Assembly: GCF_023195835.1 (NCBI RefSeq)
Contig: NZ_CP096199.1
Location: 186,001 to 250,000, forward strand
DNA length: 64,000 bases
From: Vibrio sinaloensis
Lineage (GTDB): Bacteria > Pseudomonadota > Gammaproteobacteria > Enterobacterales > Vibrionaceae
Direction of reading: 5' to 3'
The translations under genes and the position numbers were made by a program. Within the stretch, counting starts at the first letter, position 1; the number at the start of each line of letters is the position of its first letter. Below, piece by piece: positions 48,856 through 58,238 of this stretch. The notes under the pieces were generated by a model, which worked only from the letters and a program-made list of their open reading frames with translations, had not been told where the DNA came from and did no database searches.

Positions 48856-49764
48856 ATGAAACAAGAATATGCGCGCTTAGTCACTTTGGCAGCGTGGACT
48901 GCGACGATTGTCGCCACGCTACTGTTGGTTGTGAAAGTGGGGGCGTGGTGGACAACGGGGTCGGTGAGCTTATTGGCCTCCTTGATTGATTCGATGCTCG
49001 ATATTGCCGCCTCCTTGGTCAATTTAGTGGTCGTCCGTTATGCCCTACAGCCTGCTGACCGAGAGCACACCTTTGGTCATGGCAAGGCCGAGTCGCTTGC
49101 CGCGTTGGCGCAGGCGATGTTTATTTCTGGCTCGGCGGTGTTTTTAATCCTCAACGGTATCGAGCGTTTCTTTAAGCCCCATGAATTGCAGTCGCCTGAG
49201 TATGGCGTGTACGTCAGCCTGTTTGCGTTGGTGGTGACTTTTGCTTTGGTGACCTTTCAAAAGCACGTAGTGAAAAAAACCGGCAGTCAGGCTATTGCGG
49301 CAGACTCGCTACATTATCAATCTGATCTGCTGATGAACGGCGCGATTATGGTGGCGCTTGGTTTGAGTTGGTTTGGTATTACTCAAGCGGATGCGATTTT
49401 TGCGGTTGGTATCGGTATTTTTATTCTGTTCAGCGCATTCAAAATGGTCAAAGAGGCGACACAAACACTCCTTGATCGCAAACTGCCAGACAGTGAGCTG
49501 CGAGATATTCGCGAAACCTGCCTGCAAGTTGAGGGCGTGTTAGGTGTGCATCAACTACGCACCCGGATGTCTGGCCCGACTCGCTTTATTCAATTACACC
49601 TAGAGTTGGAAGATAAAATCCCGTTGCTTGAAGCGCATCGAATCTCTGATGCAGTAGAAGACAAACTGCTTGAACTGTTTCCCGGTTCAGATGTACTGAT
49701 TCATCAAGATCCCTACTCAGTGGTTCTAGGCGCTGAAAAGAAGCAAAAGTCGCAAGATTGGTAA
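48856..49764 (+). CDS. fieF: Cation-diffusion-facilitator FieF-type transporter
   Basis: 302 residues (E. coli FieF 300). Six membrane helices, with metal-binding DSMLD in helix 2 and HYQSD in helix 5, the tetrahedral site of FieF/YiiP, and a cytoplasmic C-terminal dimerisation domain with histidines (HLELED, HRISD, LIHQDP). Exports Zn(II) and Fe(II) by proton exchange. Start chosen at MKQEYARL rather than an upstream non-ATG codon. Conserved between cpxP and pfkA as in E. coli. Confidence 0.94.
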   Translation: MKQEYARLVTLAAWTATIVATLLLVVKVGAWWTTGSVSLLASLIDSMLDIAASLVNLVVVRYALQPADREHTFGHGKAESLAALAQAMFISGSAVFLILNGIERFFKPHELQSPEYGVYVSLFALVVTFALVTFQKHVVKKTGSQAIAADSLHYQSDLLMNGAIMVALGLSWFGITQADAIFAVGIGIFILFSAFKMVKEATQTLLDRKLPDSELRDIRETCLQVEGVLGVHQLRTRMSGPTRFIQLHLELEDKIPLLEAHRISDAVEDKLLELFPGSDVLIHQDPYSVVLGAEKKQKSQDW

Positions 49765-49769
49765 CTTTA

Positions 49770-50047
49770 GGGCCTGTTGACCTTTCGAGCTGATTTTTGC
49801 AGCACTTTGTGGGAAATTTATACAAGGCAGAGGCTTTGGCGTGTAGTTGGCCTACATAAAAAGCCGATAACGCAGTAGAAATGAACCACAAAGGCTGCCC
49901 GAAGGGTTCGAGCTGGGCGCCCCCGCAAGAATCGTCTTATGCTTTGTTAAGAAGTATTGGCTTAGAATAACTAGGCGACATACTCCTTGCCGCGCCTAAG
50001 ACGATTCTATCTCGAACAAAATTTAACCACGCAAGGTCAACAGACCC
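49770..50047. mobile_element. 278-bp MITE with TA flanks
   Basis: Terminal inverted repeats GGGCCTGTTGACCTTTCG and GGGTCTGTTGACCTTGCG (17 of 20 match when extended), flanked on both sides by TA, the target duplication of IS630/mariner-like elements. An inner inverted repeat AGAATCGTCTTA / TAAGACGATTCT adds structure. No transposase frame. It begins 6 bp after the fieF stop. The remaining part of the 550-bp gap (50048-50314) is the AT-rich pfkA promoter and leader. Confidence 0.8.
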
Positions 50048-50314
50048 TATTTAAGCGACAAACCGCGACTTATTGACTATCTTTTCAGCGTCAGGATTTT
50101 TAAACGGGTTCCTGATATGTATCAATTAAGTAAACGAGCAAAGCTGTAATACTCTTACATAAGTAGAAAAGTTACATAATTTGGTGCAAATTTATCTAGT
50201 ATTCCTAAGTGGGAAAGGTAACATATTGCCCAATTAAAGGAATTTTGTTGGCCGCTTGTGTGAAAGCTGCTGACGTAAAAATTGAAATAAGATTCCCAAA
50301 TATCGAGGGTGAGC

Positions 50315-51277
50315 ATGATTAAGAAGATCGGTGTCTTGACAAGTGGCGGTGACGCACCAGGTATGAACGCGGCCGTTCGCGGTGTAGTGCGTACAGCACT
50401 GTCTGAAGGACTAGAGGTGTTCGGTGTATTCGATGGTTATTTAGGCCTATACGAAGACCGTATCAAACAACTGGATCGTTCAAGCGTTTCTGATGTGATC
50501 AATAAGGGTGGTACTTTCCTAGGTTCGGCGCGTTTCCCTGAGTTTAAAGAAGTGGAAGTTCGTCAAAAAGCGATCGAAAACCTACAAAAGCACGGCATTG
50601 AAGCGCTTGTGGTTATCGGTGGTGACGGGTCTTACATGGGTGCGAAGAAGCTGACTGAAATGGGTTACCCATGTATTGGTCTGCCAGGCACGATCGACAA
50701 CGACATCGCAGGTACTGATTACACTATCGGCTATCTGACAGCACTCAACACGGTCATTGACGCTATCGACCGTCTGCGTGATACCTCTTCGTCTCACCAG
50801 CGCATCTCGATCGTTGAGATCATGGGTCGTCACTGTGGTGACTTGACTCTGATGTCAGCGATTGCCGGTGGTTGTGAATACATCATCACTCCGGAAACAG
50901 GCCTTGATAAAGAGAAGCTGATTGGTAACATCCAAGACGGCATCGCTAAGGGTAAAAAACACGCGATTATCGCCCTGACTGAGCTGATGATGGACGCCAA
51001 CGAATTGGCCAAAGAGATCGAAGCGGCAACAGGCCGAGAGACTCGCGCGACAGTGCTAGGCCACATTCAGCGTGGTGGTCGTCCAACTGCGTTTGACCGC
51101 GTATTAGCATCACGCATGGGCAACTACGCAGTACACTTGTTGATGGAAGGTCACGGCGGTCGTTGTGTGGGTATCCAGAAAGAGCAACTGGTACACCACG
51201 ACATCATTGATGCGATCGAAAACATGAAGCGCCCAGTACGCGAAGACCTATACAAGGTTGCAGAAGAGTTGTTCTAA
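50315..51277 (+). CDS. pfkA: ATP-dependent 6-phosphofructokinase
   Basis: 320 residues from the ATG at 50315 (GAGGG site; a GTG two codons earlier is less likely). ATP-binding [11 protein letters not shown] near the N-terminus, GGDGSYMGA (about 102-110), catalytic [11 protein letters not shown] and effector-site residues are conserved. It commits fructose 6-phosphate to glycolysis, activated by ADP and inhibited by PEP in this family. It ends at a terminator shared with dcuB. Confidence 0.98.
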   Translation: MIKKIGVLTSGGDAPGMNAAVRGVVRTALSEGLEVFGVFDGYLGLYEDRIKQLDRSSVSDVINKGGTFLGSARFPEFKEVEVRQKAIENLQKHGIEALVVIGGDGSYMGAKKLTEMGYPCIGLPGTIDNDIAGTDYTIGYLTALNTVIDAIDRLRDTSSSHQRISIVEIMGRHCGDLTLMSAIAGGCEYIITPETGLDKEKLIGNIQDGIAKGKKHAIIALTELMMDANELAKEIEAATGRETRATVLGHIQRGGRPTAFDRVLASRMGNYAVHLLMEGHGGRCVGIQKEQLVHHDIIDAIENMKRPVREDLYKVAEELF

Positions 51278-51300
51278 GTGCCTTTGTTTTAAAGTGATTA

Positions 51301-51332
51301 AAAAAGCCAGTTGGTCTCCCAACTGGCTTTTT
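51301..51332. terminator. Bidirectional terminator between pfkA and dcuB
   Basis: A-run, stem GCCAGTTGG / CCAACTGGC, 4-nt loop and T-run, 24 bp after pfkA and 15 bp after dcuB on the other strand. Confidence 0.9.
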
Positions 51333-51346
51333 GTTTTTCACAACGA

Positions 51347-52672
51347 TCAGTTAACGATCATCGTCGACAGTAAGTAACCGACAGTGGTGGCGCTGATCAC
51401 GCCGATAAAGCCCGGTAGCAAGAAGCTGTGGTTAAGCACATACTTACCTATTTGCGTTGTGCCCGAGCGGTCAAAGGTTATGGCCGCTAAGTCGCTTGGG
51501 TAAAACGGGAAGAAGAAGTAGGCATAACACGCAGGCAGTACACCAATCAGTACCGGCGCAGGAATCCCCATTGCAAAGCCGAGCGGTAACATGATGGTTA
51601 GCACCGCAGCTTGGCTCTTCAAAAACACGGAGACCACGAACATCGCGATGGCAAAGGTCCAAGGGTGGGCGGCGACGATATCGCTAACCAAGCTAATGAG
51701 ATAGGGCTTATGGAAGCTGATGATAGTGTCACTCATCCAAGCGATACCAAAGATGATCACCACCGCCGTCATTCCGGCAATAAAGACATTGCTATGGACG
51801 ATTTTTTTCGGCTCAACTTTAGTGGTCAGAAGAATCAAGGCACCGACGGAAAGCATCAGGAATTGAATCGCGACCGACATTTTGACCCCTTGTGGCAGTA
51901 ACGAGAGATCTTTGCCAAACATAGCGACAAAAATCACGGTAACGATACCAGCAAGGAAGATGGTTAAGCCCTTTTTCGCTTGGCTGCCAATCTCACTTTC
52001 GGATTCTTGGTCTTGATTGCTGTCGACCAACTGCGCTTTGAACTCAGGGTCTTGGCAGCGCTGAATAAATTCCGCATCTTGATCCAGCTCTTTACCGCGT
52101 TTGAGGCTCCAACTACATCCGAGTAGCACCCCGATGAGGGTCGCCGGGATTGTCACCATCAGCACATCACCCAGATGGATATCAAGTTGGTTATCGGCTG
52201 CGGTGGCCATCACCACCGCCGCCGCCGCCGCGATAGGGCTGGCGGTAATGCCCATTTGTGATGCGACGGTTGCCATGGCCATCGGCCGCTCTGGACGAAT
52301 CCCTTTTTTATAGGCGACATCATAGATGACTGGTAGCAGTGGATACACTGAGTGGCCGGTGCCGACAAGTACAGTCAGAGAGTAAGTACACAAAGGGCCG
52401 AGAAACACAATTTGGTTCGGATGTTTACGCAGCAAGCGTTCAGCAAAGCGTACCAAGAGCTTGAGACCACCTGTGGCTTCGAGAGTTGCTGAAGCCGCGA
52501 CCACCGCAAGAATAATCAACATCACGCTGATTGGCGGTGAGCCAGGGGCGATGCCGAATACAAAAGCGAGAATCGACACCCCTAAGCCGCCGAGTAAGCC
52601 GAAAGCAATACCACCGTGACGAATGCCGACAAAGATAATCGCCAGTAGCAGCAGCATGTGTATATAGAACAT
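51347..52672 (-). CDS. dcuB: Anaerobic C4-dicarboxylate transporter, DcuB type
   Basis: 441 residues, very hydrophobic (about 12 helices). Segments VMLIILAVVAASATLEATGG, GTGHSVYPLLPVIYDVA and KGIRPERPMA match DcuB better than DcuA. It exchanges fumarate for succinate during fumarate respiration. Two starts are possible: ATG 52672 (family length, AGGA site) and in-frame ATG 52708 (GGAG site, 12 extra polar residues). A leader hairpin covers the first of these sites (see the leader entry). No aspA or dcuSR is nearby. Confidence 0.88.
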   Translation of the reverse strand: MFYIHMLLLLAIIFVGIRHGGIAFGLLGGLGVSILAFVFGIAPGSPPISVMLIILAVVAASATLEATGGLKLLVRFAERLLRKHPNQIVFLGPLCTYSLTVLVGTGHSVYPLLPVIYDVAYKKGIRPERPMAMATVASQMGITASPIAAAAAVVMATAADNQLDIHLGDVLMVTIPATLIGVLLGCSWSLKRGKELDQDAEFIQRCQDPEFKAQLVDSNQDQESESEIGSQAKKGLTIFLAGIVTVIFVAMFGKDLSLLPQGVKMSVAIQFLMLSVGALILLTTKVEPKKIVHSNVFIAGMTAVVIIFGIAWMSDTIISFHKPYLISLVSDIVAAHPWTFAIAMFVVSVFLKSQAAVLTIMLPLGFAMGIPAPVLIGVLPACYAYFFFPFYPSDLAAITFDRSGTTQIGKYVLNHSFLLPGFIGVISATTVGYLLSTMIVN

Positions 52673-52680
52673 AATCAGTT

Positions 52681-52728
52681 CCTGCCTGTTATTTGAATTT
52701 GCAATCATGCTACTCCAAAACAGGCAGG
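52681..52728 (-). promoter_or_regulatory. dcuB leader hairpin overlapping the ribosome site
   Basis: A perfect 10-bp stem, CCTGCCTGTT with AACAGGCAGG, around a 28-nt loop. In the message the 3' arm contains the Shine-Dalgarno (GCAGGA) of ATG 52672. The loop contains a second site (GGAG) and the upstream ATG 52708. The arrangement could gate start choice. Confidence 0.6.
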
Positions 52729-52832
52729 TCGAAATGTGAAGTAATATGCTTATCTAAACGGTCAAGCTGACTATCGGCGCTTTCTTTGTCGAGAATCAAA
52801 ATTTACGCCAAGGTATTGATACAGCGTACCTT

Positions 52833-53336
52833 TTAGTCAACTCTTGGTTGGTGGCGCGATATCTTTCGGCTCTGGAATTTCTGATGCACACCACGACGCA
52901 GAGCCTTGATGTGATTCTCTGCACGGTCGACGCCGAGCAATACCGATAGCGCCAACAGGGTAATCACCACCGATTGCTGCAAATAGCCCAAAGCAATCAT
53001 CATTCCCAATGCGGCTAGCACCCATATGATCGCGGCAGAGGTGACGCCGTGGATCTTGCCTTCCAATGTCATCATCACCCCAGCGCCGAGAAAACCAACA
53101 CCGGTAATGATCTGACCAAGCACTCGCGCTTGATCGAGCGTATTCGGTGAGAGCGAGACCGCCATCGACATAAAAAAGTAGGTGCCGGAAATGATCAAAA
53201 TTGAGGTGCGGATTCCGACCGGTTTACCTCGAGTCTGTCTTTCTACACCGATCAAAATACCGTTGATGGCGCAGCAGAGAAGCGCTGGCCAACTAAAAGG
53301 ACCTAAGTCTAAAAATTGGGCAAAATGTGCTTGCAT
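52833..53336 (-). CDS. MgtC/SapB-family membrane protein
   Basis: 167 residues from the ATG at 53336 (GGAGGT site seven bases upstream). Four to five membrane helices. The family motifs INGILIGVERQTRGKPVGIRT and GVGFLGAGVMM are clear. MgtC proteins influence magnesium homeostasis and, in Salmonella, inhibit the F-ATPase. This short form lacks the C-terminal ACT-like domain of virulence MgtC, so a housekeeping YhiD-like role is possible. No adjacent MgtB-type ATPase. Confidence 0.88.
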   Translation of the reverse strand: MQAHFAQFLDLGPFSWPALLCCAINGILIGVERQTRGKPVGIRTSILIISGTYFFMSMAVSLSPNTLDQARVLGQIITGVGFLGAGVMMTLEGKIHGVTSAAIIWVLAALGMMIALGYLQQSVVITLLALSVLLGVDRAENHIKALRRGVHQKFQSRKISRHQPRVD

Positions 53337-53468
53337 AGTGACCTCCAAAAGCGCGGAGTATGCACACAAAGCCTGTTGGGCGAAAACAAATAATTTTTGC
53401 CTTTATGGTCACGATTGGTAATCGAGGTTTGACCAGGCAACGCGGATAGTTCTGCTGTTTGGTACTCG

Positions 53469-54491
53469 CTATTCCAAATGCAGATCGAGCGGTGTTTTAC
53501 TGGCGCGTCCACCGACTTCTCGGGTCAGTTTGGGCACCAAGTAGCCGGATGTTTGTTCAAGCACACCGGTCATGATGGCTTTGGCTTGCTGATCGGAAAT
53601 AAAAAAGTGAGCCGCGCCTTGTACTTTATCCAGCACATGCATGTAGTAGGGCATGACTCCCGCAGCGAACAGCGCCAAGCTCAGTGCCAGTTGTGCCTCC
53701 ACACTGTCATTGACGCCTTTCAGCATCACCCCTTGATTGAGCAGTGTCACGCCATGGCGTTTGAGTTGCTCTAACCCGTCGCTCAGCGCTTGGTTAATTT
53801 CATTGGCGTGATTGATATGAGTCACCATAATGACTTGCAACCGTGTCTGGGCCAGAATCGCGCATAATGATGGCGTGACACGTGCGGGAATCACCACCGG
53901 TAGACGCGAATGAATACGCAGCCGCTGCACGTGGTCAATGCTGGCTATCTGGTCGATGAGCCATTCAAGCTCTTGGTCTTTCGCCATCAGAGGATCGCCA
54001 CCGGAAAGAATGACCTCATCAATTTCATTGTGTTGGCGAACATAGTCAAGTGCCTGCTGCCAAACCGCTTTTGACCCTTTATTCTCTTGATAAGGAAAGT
54101 GACGACGAAAGCAGTAGCGGCAGTTAATTGCACAGCCACTTTTAACGATCATCAGAGCGCGATTACGGTACTTGTGCAGCAATCCCGGTATCGCATTGTT
54201 TTGTTCTTCGAGCGGATCGTTTGAGTAGCCGGGGTGTACCTCAAACTCGTCACTGAGCGGCAGCACTTGACGTAACAGTGGGTCAAAAGGATTGCCTTTT
54301 TGCATACGCTCAACAAAACTTTGTGGTACGCGCTGAGCAAACAGCTTGCGTGCTTGGAATCCATCTCGCCATGGAGCAGGATCGATATCGAGCTGTTTGA
54401 GCAATGCTTCAGGATCAGAGATCCCATTCGCTAGCTGTTGAAGCCAGTTTTGCTCAACAGAATCAACTTTTCGGGTTATGATATGCGGCAT
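53469..54491 (-). CDS. epmB: EF-P (R)-beta-lysylation aminomutase EpmB
   Basis: 340 residues, radical SAM lysine 2,3-aminomutase family. The iron-sulfur motif C-AIN-C-RY-C (about residues 117-124) is followed by FRRHFPYQ, and a GGDPL SAM motif lies near 165. It makes (R)-beta-lysine, which EpmA attaches to EF-P. It is divergent from efp with only 32 bp between start codons, as in E. coli; epmA is not in the window. Confidence 0.97.
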   Translation of the reverse strand: MPHIITRKVDSVEQNWLQQLANGISDPEALLKQLDIDPAPWRDGFQARKLFAQRVPQSFVERMQKGNPFDPLLRQVLPLSDEFEVHPGYSNDPLEEQNNAIPGLLHKYRNRALMIVKSGCAINCRYCFRRHFPYQENKGSKAVWQQALDYVRQHNEIDEVILSGGDPLMAKDQELEWLIDQIASIDHVQRLRIHSRLPVVIPARVTPSLCAILAQTRLQVIMVTHINHANEINQALSDGLEQLKRHGVTLLNQGVMLKGVNDSVEAQLALSLALFAAGVMPYYMHVLDKVQGAAHFFISDQQAKAIMTGVLEQTSGYLVPKLTREVGGRASKTPLDLHLE

Positions 54492-54523
54492 TCAATATAG
54501 CTCTAATATTTTAAGAGGACAAA

Positions 54524-55090
54524 ATGGCTACTGTTAGCACCAATGAATTTAAAGGCGGTTTGAAACTAATGTTGGATAACGAGCCTTGTGTGATTCTAGA
54601 AAATGAATACGTAAAACCAGGCAAAGGCCAAGCGTTCAACCGCGTTAAAATTCGTAAACTTCTTTCTGGTAAAGTGCTAGAGAAGACCTTTAAGTCTGGC
54701 GAAACTTGTGAAGTTGCAGACGTTATGGATATCGACCTAGATTATCTCTATAACGACGGCGAATTCTACCACTTTATGAATAATGAAACATTCGAGCAAA
54801 TCGCCGCAGACGTAAAAGCAGTGGGTGACAATGCGAAATGGTTGGTAGAAAACAACACTTGTATGCTGACACTATGGAATGGCAACCCAATCGTGGTAAC
54901 GCCACCAAACTTTGTTGAGCTAGAAGTCACCGATACCGATCCAGGCCTAAAAGGTGATACTCAAGGTACGGGTGGCAAGCCTGCAACGCTTTCAACGGGT
55001 GCGGTCGTTCGTGTTCCTCTATTCATCTCTATCGGTGAAGTGATCAAGGTAGACACACGTACTGGCGAATACGTAGGCCGTGTTAAATAA
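54524..55090 (+). CDS. efp: Elongation factor P
   Basis: 188 residues, three beta-barrel domains. The modified lysine is K34, in [10 protein letters not shown], matching the lysine that receives beta-lysine in E. coli. EF-P relieves ribosome stalling at polyproline. An AGAGGA site precedes the ATG. Its substrate-modifying enzyme epmB is divergent next door. A terminator follows. Confidence 0.99.
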   Translation: MATVSTNEFKGGLKLMLDNEPCVILENEYVKPGKGQAFNRVKIRKLLSGKVLEKTFKSGETCEVADVMDIDLDYLYNDGEFYHFMNNETFEQIAADVKAVGDNAKWLVENNTCMLTLWNGNPIVVTPPNFVELEVTDTDPGLKGDTQGTGGKPATLSTGAVVRVPLFISIGEVIKVDTRTGEYVGRVK

Positions 55091-55113
55091 GCCTCGCTCA
55101 GGTCAAGTTTTAG

Positions 55114-55139
55114 AAAAAGGTCACTGCGGTGGCCTTTTT
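55114..55139 (+). terminator. Terminator of efp
   Basis: Stem AAAAAGGTCAC / GTGGCCTTTTT (one G-T pair), 4-nt loop, T-run, 23 bp after the stop. Confidence 0.85.
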
Positions 55140-55206
55140 TGTTTTTCAGCTTAGGGCTTGATGTGCCACAATTTAACTTCTTCCATAGGCCCCTACACTG
55201 GTAGTT

Positions 55207-56124
55207 ATGAAACAGTCTTTTAGAATATGGCTTGATGCCGCGCGCCCGAAAACCTTGCCTTTGGCCTTGGTCTCGATCTTAACGGGTAGTGTATTGGCGT
55301 ACTCGACACACCGCTTCTCTTTGCTGGTTGCGGCGTTGGGGCTGTTAACCGCCACCCTATTGCAGATCCTGTCTAATTTGGCCAATGATTACGGCGATGC
55401 GGTGAAAGGAACGGATAACGATAAACGCTTAGGGCCGCTGCGCGCGATTCAATCCGGAGCGGTATCACCACAAGAGATGAAAAAAGCAATGGCCATCAAT
55501 GTGGTGTTAACTGTGTTGTCTGGCCTCACTTTGGTCTTATACGCTTTGGATAGTGTGCAAAGCATGTTGGCTTTTATCGGGTTGGGCATATTGGCGATTG
55601 TCGCTGCCATTGCCTATACCGTGGGCAATAAGCCCTATGGCTACGTTGGCTTAGGTGATGTCTCGGTATTTCTGTTCTTTGGTCTGCTTGGCGTTGCCGG
55701 GACCTATTTTTTGCATACCGGAATGGTCGATGTCAGTTTGATACTACCGGCAGTCGGCTGTGGCCTTCTGGCGGTGGCGGTGTTGAATATCAACAATATG
55801 CGCGATATCGAGAATGATCAGCAGTGCGGGAAAAAGACCGTCGCGGTTCGTTTGGGACAAAAACGTGCCAAGCAGTACCATTTCGCCCTTTTAGTTGGCG
55901 CTGTGGTGGCCTTTAGCGCTTATTTGATTGAGCAGCCGAGTCCGCTTTGGGTCAGTCTGCCGTTCTTACTGAGTCTATTGGTGACTTACAAGCATGGCAG
56001 AGCGGTTTGGCTGGCGGAGAAACCGGCACAGATCGCGCCGATGATGCCTGTCGTGGTTAAATGCTCAATGGTGACTAACTTATTGTTTGTCGGAGTGGTT
56101 ATAGCTCAAACTCTGGTGAGTTAA
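55207..56124 (+). CDS. menA: 1,4-dihydroxy-2-naphthoate polyprenyltransferase
   Basis: 305 residues, UbiA superfamily with about nine membrane helices. The first Asp-rich motif NDYGDAVKGTDND (about 59-71) and the second (MRDIENDQQCGKKT) bind the prenyl diphosphate through magnesium. It attaches the octaprenyl chain in menaquinone synthesis. Located before rraA, the same gene pair as in E. coli (menA-rraA). Confidence 0.96.
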   Translation: MKQSFRIWLDAARPKTLPLALVSILTGSVLAYSTHRFSLLVAALGLLTATLLQILSNLANDYGDAVKGTDNDKRLGPLRAIQSGAVSPQEMKKAMAINVVLTVLSGLTLVLYALDSVQSMLAFIGLGILAIVAAIAYTVGNKPYGYVGLGDVSVFLFFGLLGVAGTYFLHTGMVDVSLILPAVGCGLLAVAVLNINNMRDIENDQQCGKKTVAVRLGQKRAKQYHFALLVGAVVAFSAYLIEQPSPLWVSLPFLLSLLVTYKHGRAVWLAEKPAQIAPMMPVVVKCSMVTNLLFVGVVIAQTLVS

Positions 56125-56200
56125 ATGATGCATGTCATTGCAATGACTTAATCACCCGATATACTCGATTAAGATAACGAACGCTACGGGAAACACGACT

Positions 56201-56725
56201 ATGGAATACAATACCTCTGCCCTATGCGACATCTACTTAGAACAAGTGGATGTGGTTGAGCCCATGTTCAGTAACTTTGGGGGATGTGCATCGTTCGCTG
56301 GCCAAATCACCACGGTGAAGTGTTTTGAAGATAACGGTTTGATCCGTGAAATTCTTGAGCAAGATGGCTTGGGCCGTGTGTTGCTTATCGATGGCGGTGG
56401 CTCGCTGCGCCGGGCACTGATTGATGCAGAGCTGGCTTCACTCGCCGAAGAGAACGAGTGGGAAGGTATTGTGGTGTATGGGTGTGTGCGTGAAGTCGAT
56501 GAACTGGAAGATATGAGTATCGGCATTCAGGCATTGGCCTCAATACCGGTTGGGGCGACCAGTCAGGGCGTTGGCGAAGTTGACGTACCGGTCAATTTCG
56601 GCGGGGTAACTTTCCTGCCTGAAGACTATCTCTATGCCGATAACACCGGTGTTATTCTTTCACAAGAGCCACTAGACGTGGCACTAGAAATCGAAGAAGA
56701 AGACGAACTGGTTGTGGCTGATTAG
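56201..56725 (+). CDS. rraA: Regulator of RNase E activity A
   Basis: 174 residues. RraA fold with [10 protein letters not shown] near the N-terminus and the [15 protein letters not shown] loop. It binds RNase E and inhibits mRNA decay. It has an acidic C-terminal tail ([10 protein letters not shown]). It follows menA by 76 bp. Related proteins have aldolase activity, but the context favours RraA. Confidence 0.95.
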   Translation: MEYNTSALCDIYLEQVDVVEPMFSNFGGCASFAGQITTVKCFEDNGLIREILEQDGLGRVLLIDGGGSLRRALIDAELASLAEENEWEGIVVYGCVREVDELEDMSIGIQALASIPVGATSQGVGEVDVPVNFGGVTFLPEDYLYADNTGVILSQEPLDVALEIEEEDELVVAD

Positions 56726-56754
56726 TACAGTGATATGACCTGATAGGTATCGAG

Positions 56755-56783
56755 AAACAGCGGCTGTCATGCCGCTGTTTTTT
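56755..56783. terminator. Terminator of rraA, shared with the MATE gene
   Basis: Stem AAACAGCGGC / GCCGCTGTTT, 6-nt loop and T-run, between convergent genes; it ends at the MATE stop codon. Confidence 0.85.
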
Positions 56784-58125
56784 ATTGGGCAGTTGCCAGG
56801 TAGGTCCGCCGGAGCTTAAGTGCGTACAGGTAGCTACAGATACCACCACAAATGTTGCCCAGTGCGATTCCGACAAACAGCCCTTCAATCTCGTACCATT
56901 GAGCACCCAGCCAGGCGCAGGGCAGGGTAAAGAGAAATAGACGCATAAAGCTCCACTGAAATGCTTTGATTGGTTGATGTAAAGCATTCAGCCCTGACAC
57001 CAGCATCATCATGATCCCTTGAAAGCCGTAACTGAAAGGCACCACCAACAGGTAGTGCCAAAGCAAGTCTTTCACTGCTTGCTCTTGTGAAAACAGCGCC
57101 GCCAAAGGGATGCTTAAAGGGACCATCATCACGAAGATGCCTAGTTGAAACACCAGAGAAAAGCGCATGCTAAGAAAGAGTCCGGCAAAGCTACGGGCTG
57201 GGCTTTTGGCCCCCATGTTCTGGGCAATAAATGGGGTCAGTGCTGAAGTCAGCGCCATTAATACCAAAATTAGCACCGACTCCACCCTTTGTGCTGCGCC
57301 ATAGGCAGCGACGGCGGCGGTGCCGTGGGTAGAAAGCATCATCATCAAAATCGCTCCTGATAATGGCGTCAGCGCGTTAGAAAGTGCGGCGGGGGTGCCT
57401 ATCTTTAAAATCTGTTTCCAGTCGGCAATCAGGTGGACAGGGTTTGGCAACGCCAGCAGTTTTTCACGTTTGGCCAATACAAACAGAGACCCGCACAAAG
57501 CACCCAGCCAGCTAAAGGCGCTAGCGATGGCGGCGCCTTGAATTCCAAGCTCAGGGAAAGGGCCATAACCAAAGATCAATAGCGGGTCGAGAATGCCGTT
57601 GATCGCGCCTGCCAGCATCATAATTTTGGCGGGCGTTTTGGTGTCTCCAGTGGCTCGAATCGCACTGTTTCCCGCCATGGGGATGACCAGCAACGGGATG
57701 GTGAAATACCAAATAACCATATACTGCTCGATCAGTGGCAGTAGCGCGGGTTCAGCACCTAACGCCAAAAACAGAGGCTGAATGGTGATTAAACCCAGAG
57801 AAGAGGCGAGTGTCACCAGCAGTACCGCTAACAGTAGGCCGTGAGACGAAAAACGTGCCGCATCGCTCGCTTGACCTTGCCCCAGCAGACGGCCAATGTT
57901 GGTCGACAATCCCATGCCGATACCCATAGTAATGCAGTTAACCGCAAAGGTGACGGGAAAGGTGTAACTGATCGCGGCCAGCGCTTGAGTACCAAGCAGG
58001 GAAATAAAGAAGGTATCAACCAAATTAAACAGCAGAATAGCTACCATACCGAATGTCATCGGCACGGTCATTTGACGAAGTACTAAGGGAATGGGGCCGG
58101 TTAACAGGCCGTGCTTATCCTGCAT
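56782..58125 (-). CDS. MATE-family efflux transporter
   Basis: 447 residues, about 12 membrane helices in two MatE repeats. Typical elements are VDTFFISLLGTQALAAISYTFP in the first repeat and QNMGAKSPARSFAG in the second. Probably a cation-driven multidrug exporter. It belongs to a DinF/NorM-like subgroup I cannot resolve. No clear ribosome site before the ATG. It is divergent from nothing: tpiA lies upstream on the same strand behind its terminator. Confidence 0.88.
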   Translation of the reverse strand: MQDKHGLLTGPIPLVLRQMTVPMTFGMVAILLFNLVDTFFISLLGTQALAAISYTFPVTFAVNCITMGIGMGLSTNIGRLLGQGQASDAARFSSHGLLLAVLLVTLASSLGLITIQPLFLALGAEPALLPLIEQYMVIWYFTIPLLVIPMAGNSAIRATGDTKTPAKIMMLAGAINGILDPLLIFGYGPFPELGIQGAAIASAFSWLGALCGSLFVLAKREKLLALPNPVHLIADWKQILKIGTPAALSNALTPLSGAILMMMLSTHGTAAVAAYGAAQRVESVLILVLMALTSALTPFIAQNMGAKSPARSFAGLFLSMRFSLVFQLGIFVMMVPLSIPLAALFSQEQAVKDLLWHYLLVVPFSYGFQGIMMMLVSGLNALHQPIKAFQWSFMRLFLFTLPCAWLGAQWYEIEGLFVGIALGNICGGICSYLYALKLRRTYLATAQ

Positions 58126-58185
58126 GAAGTGCGACTGATATTAATAGCGGAAAAGCTAAGGATACTGCATTGCTGTGCCAGACAC

Positions 58186-58211
58186 AAAAAGGCCAGCATG
58201 CGCTGGCCTTT
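58186..58211 (-). terminator. Terminator of tpiA
   Basis: Stem AAAGGCCAGC / GCTGGCCTTT with a 4-nt loop, 28 bp after the tpiA stop on the minus strand. A second AATTTTTCT / AGAAAAATT hairpin precedes it. Confidence 0.85.
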
Positions 58212-58238
58212 GTCTGTTCAATTTTTCTAGAAGAAAAA

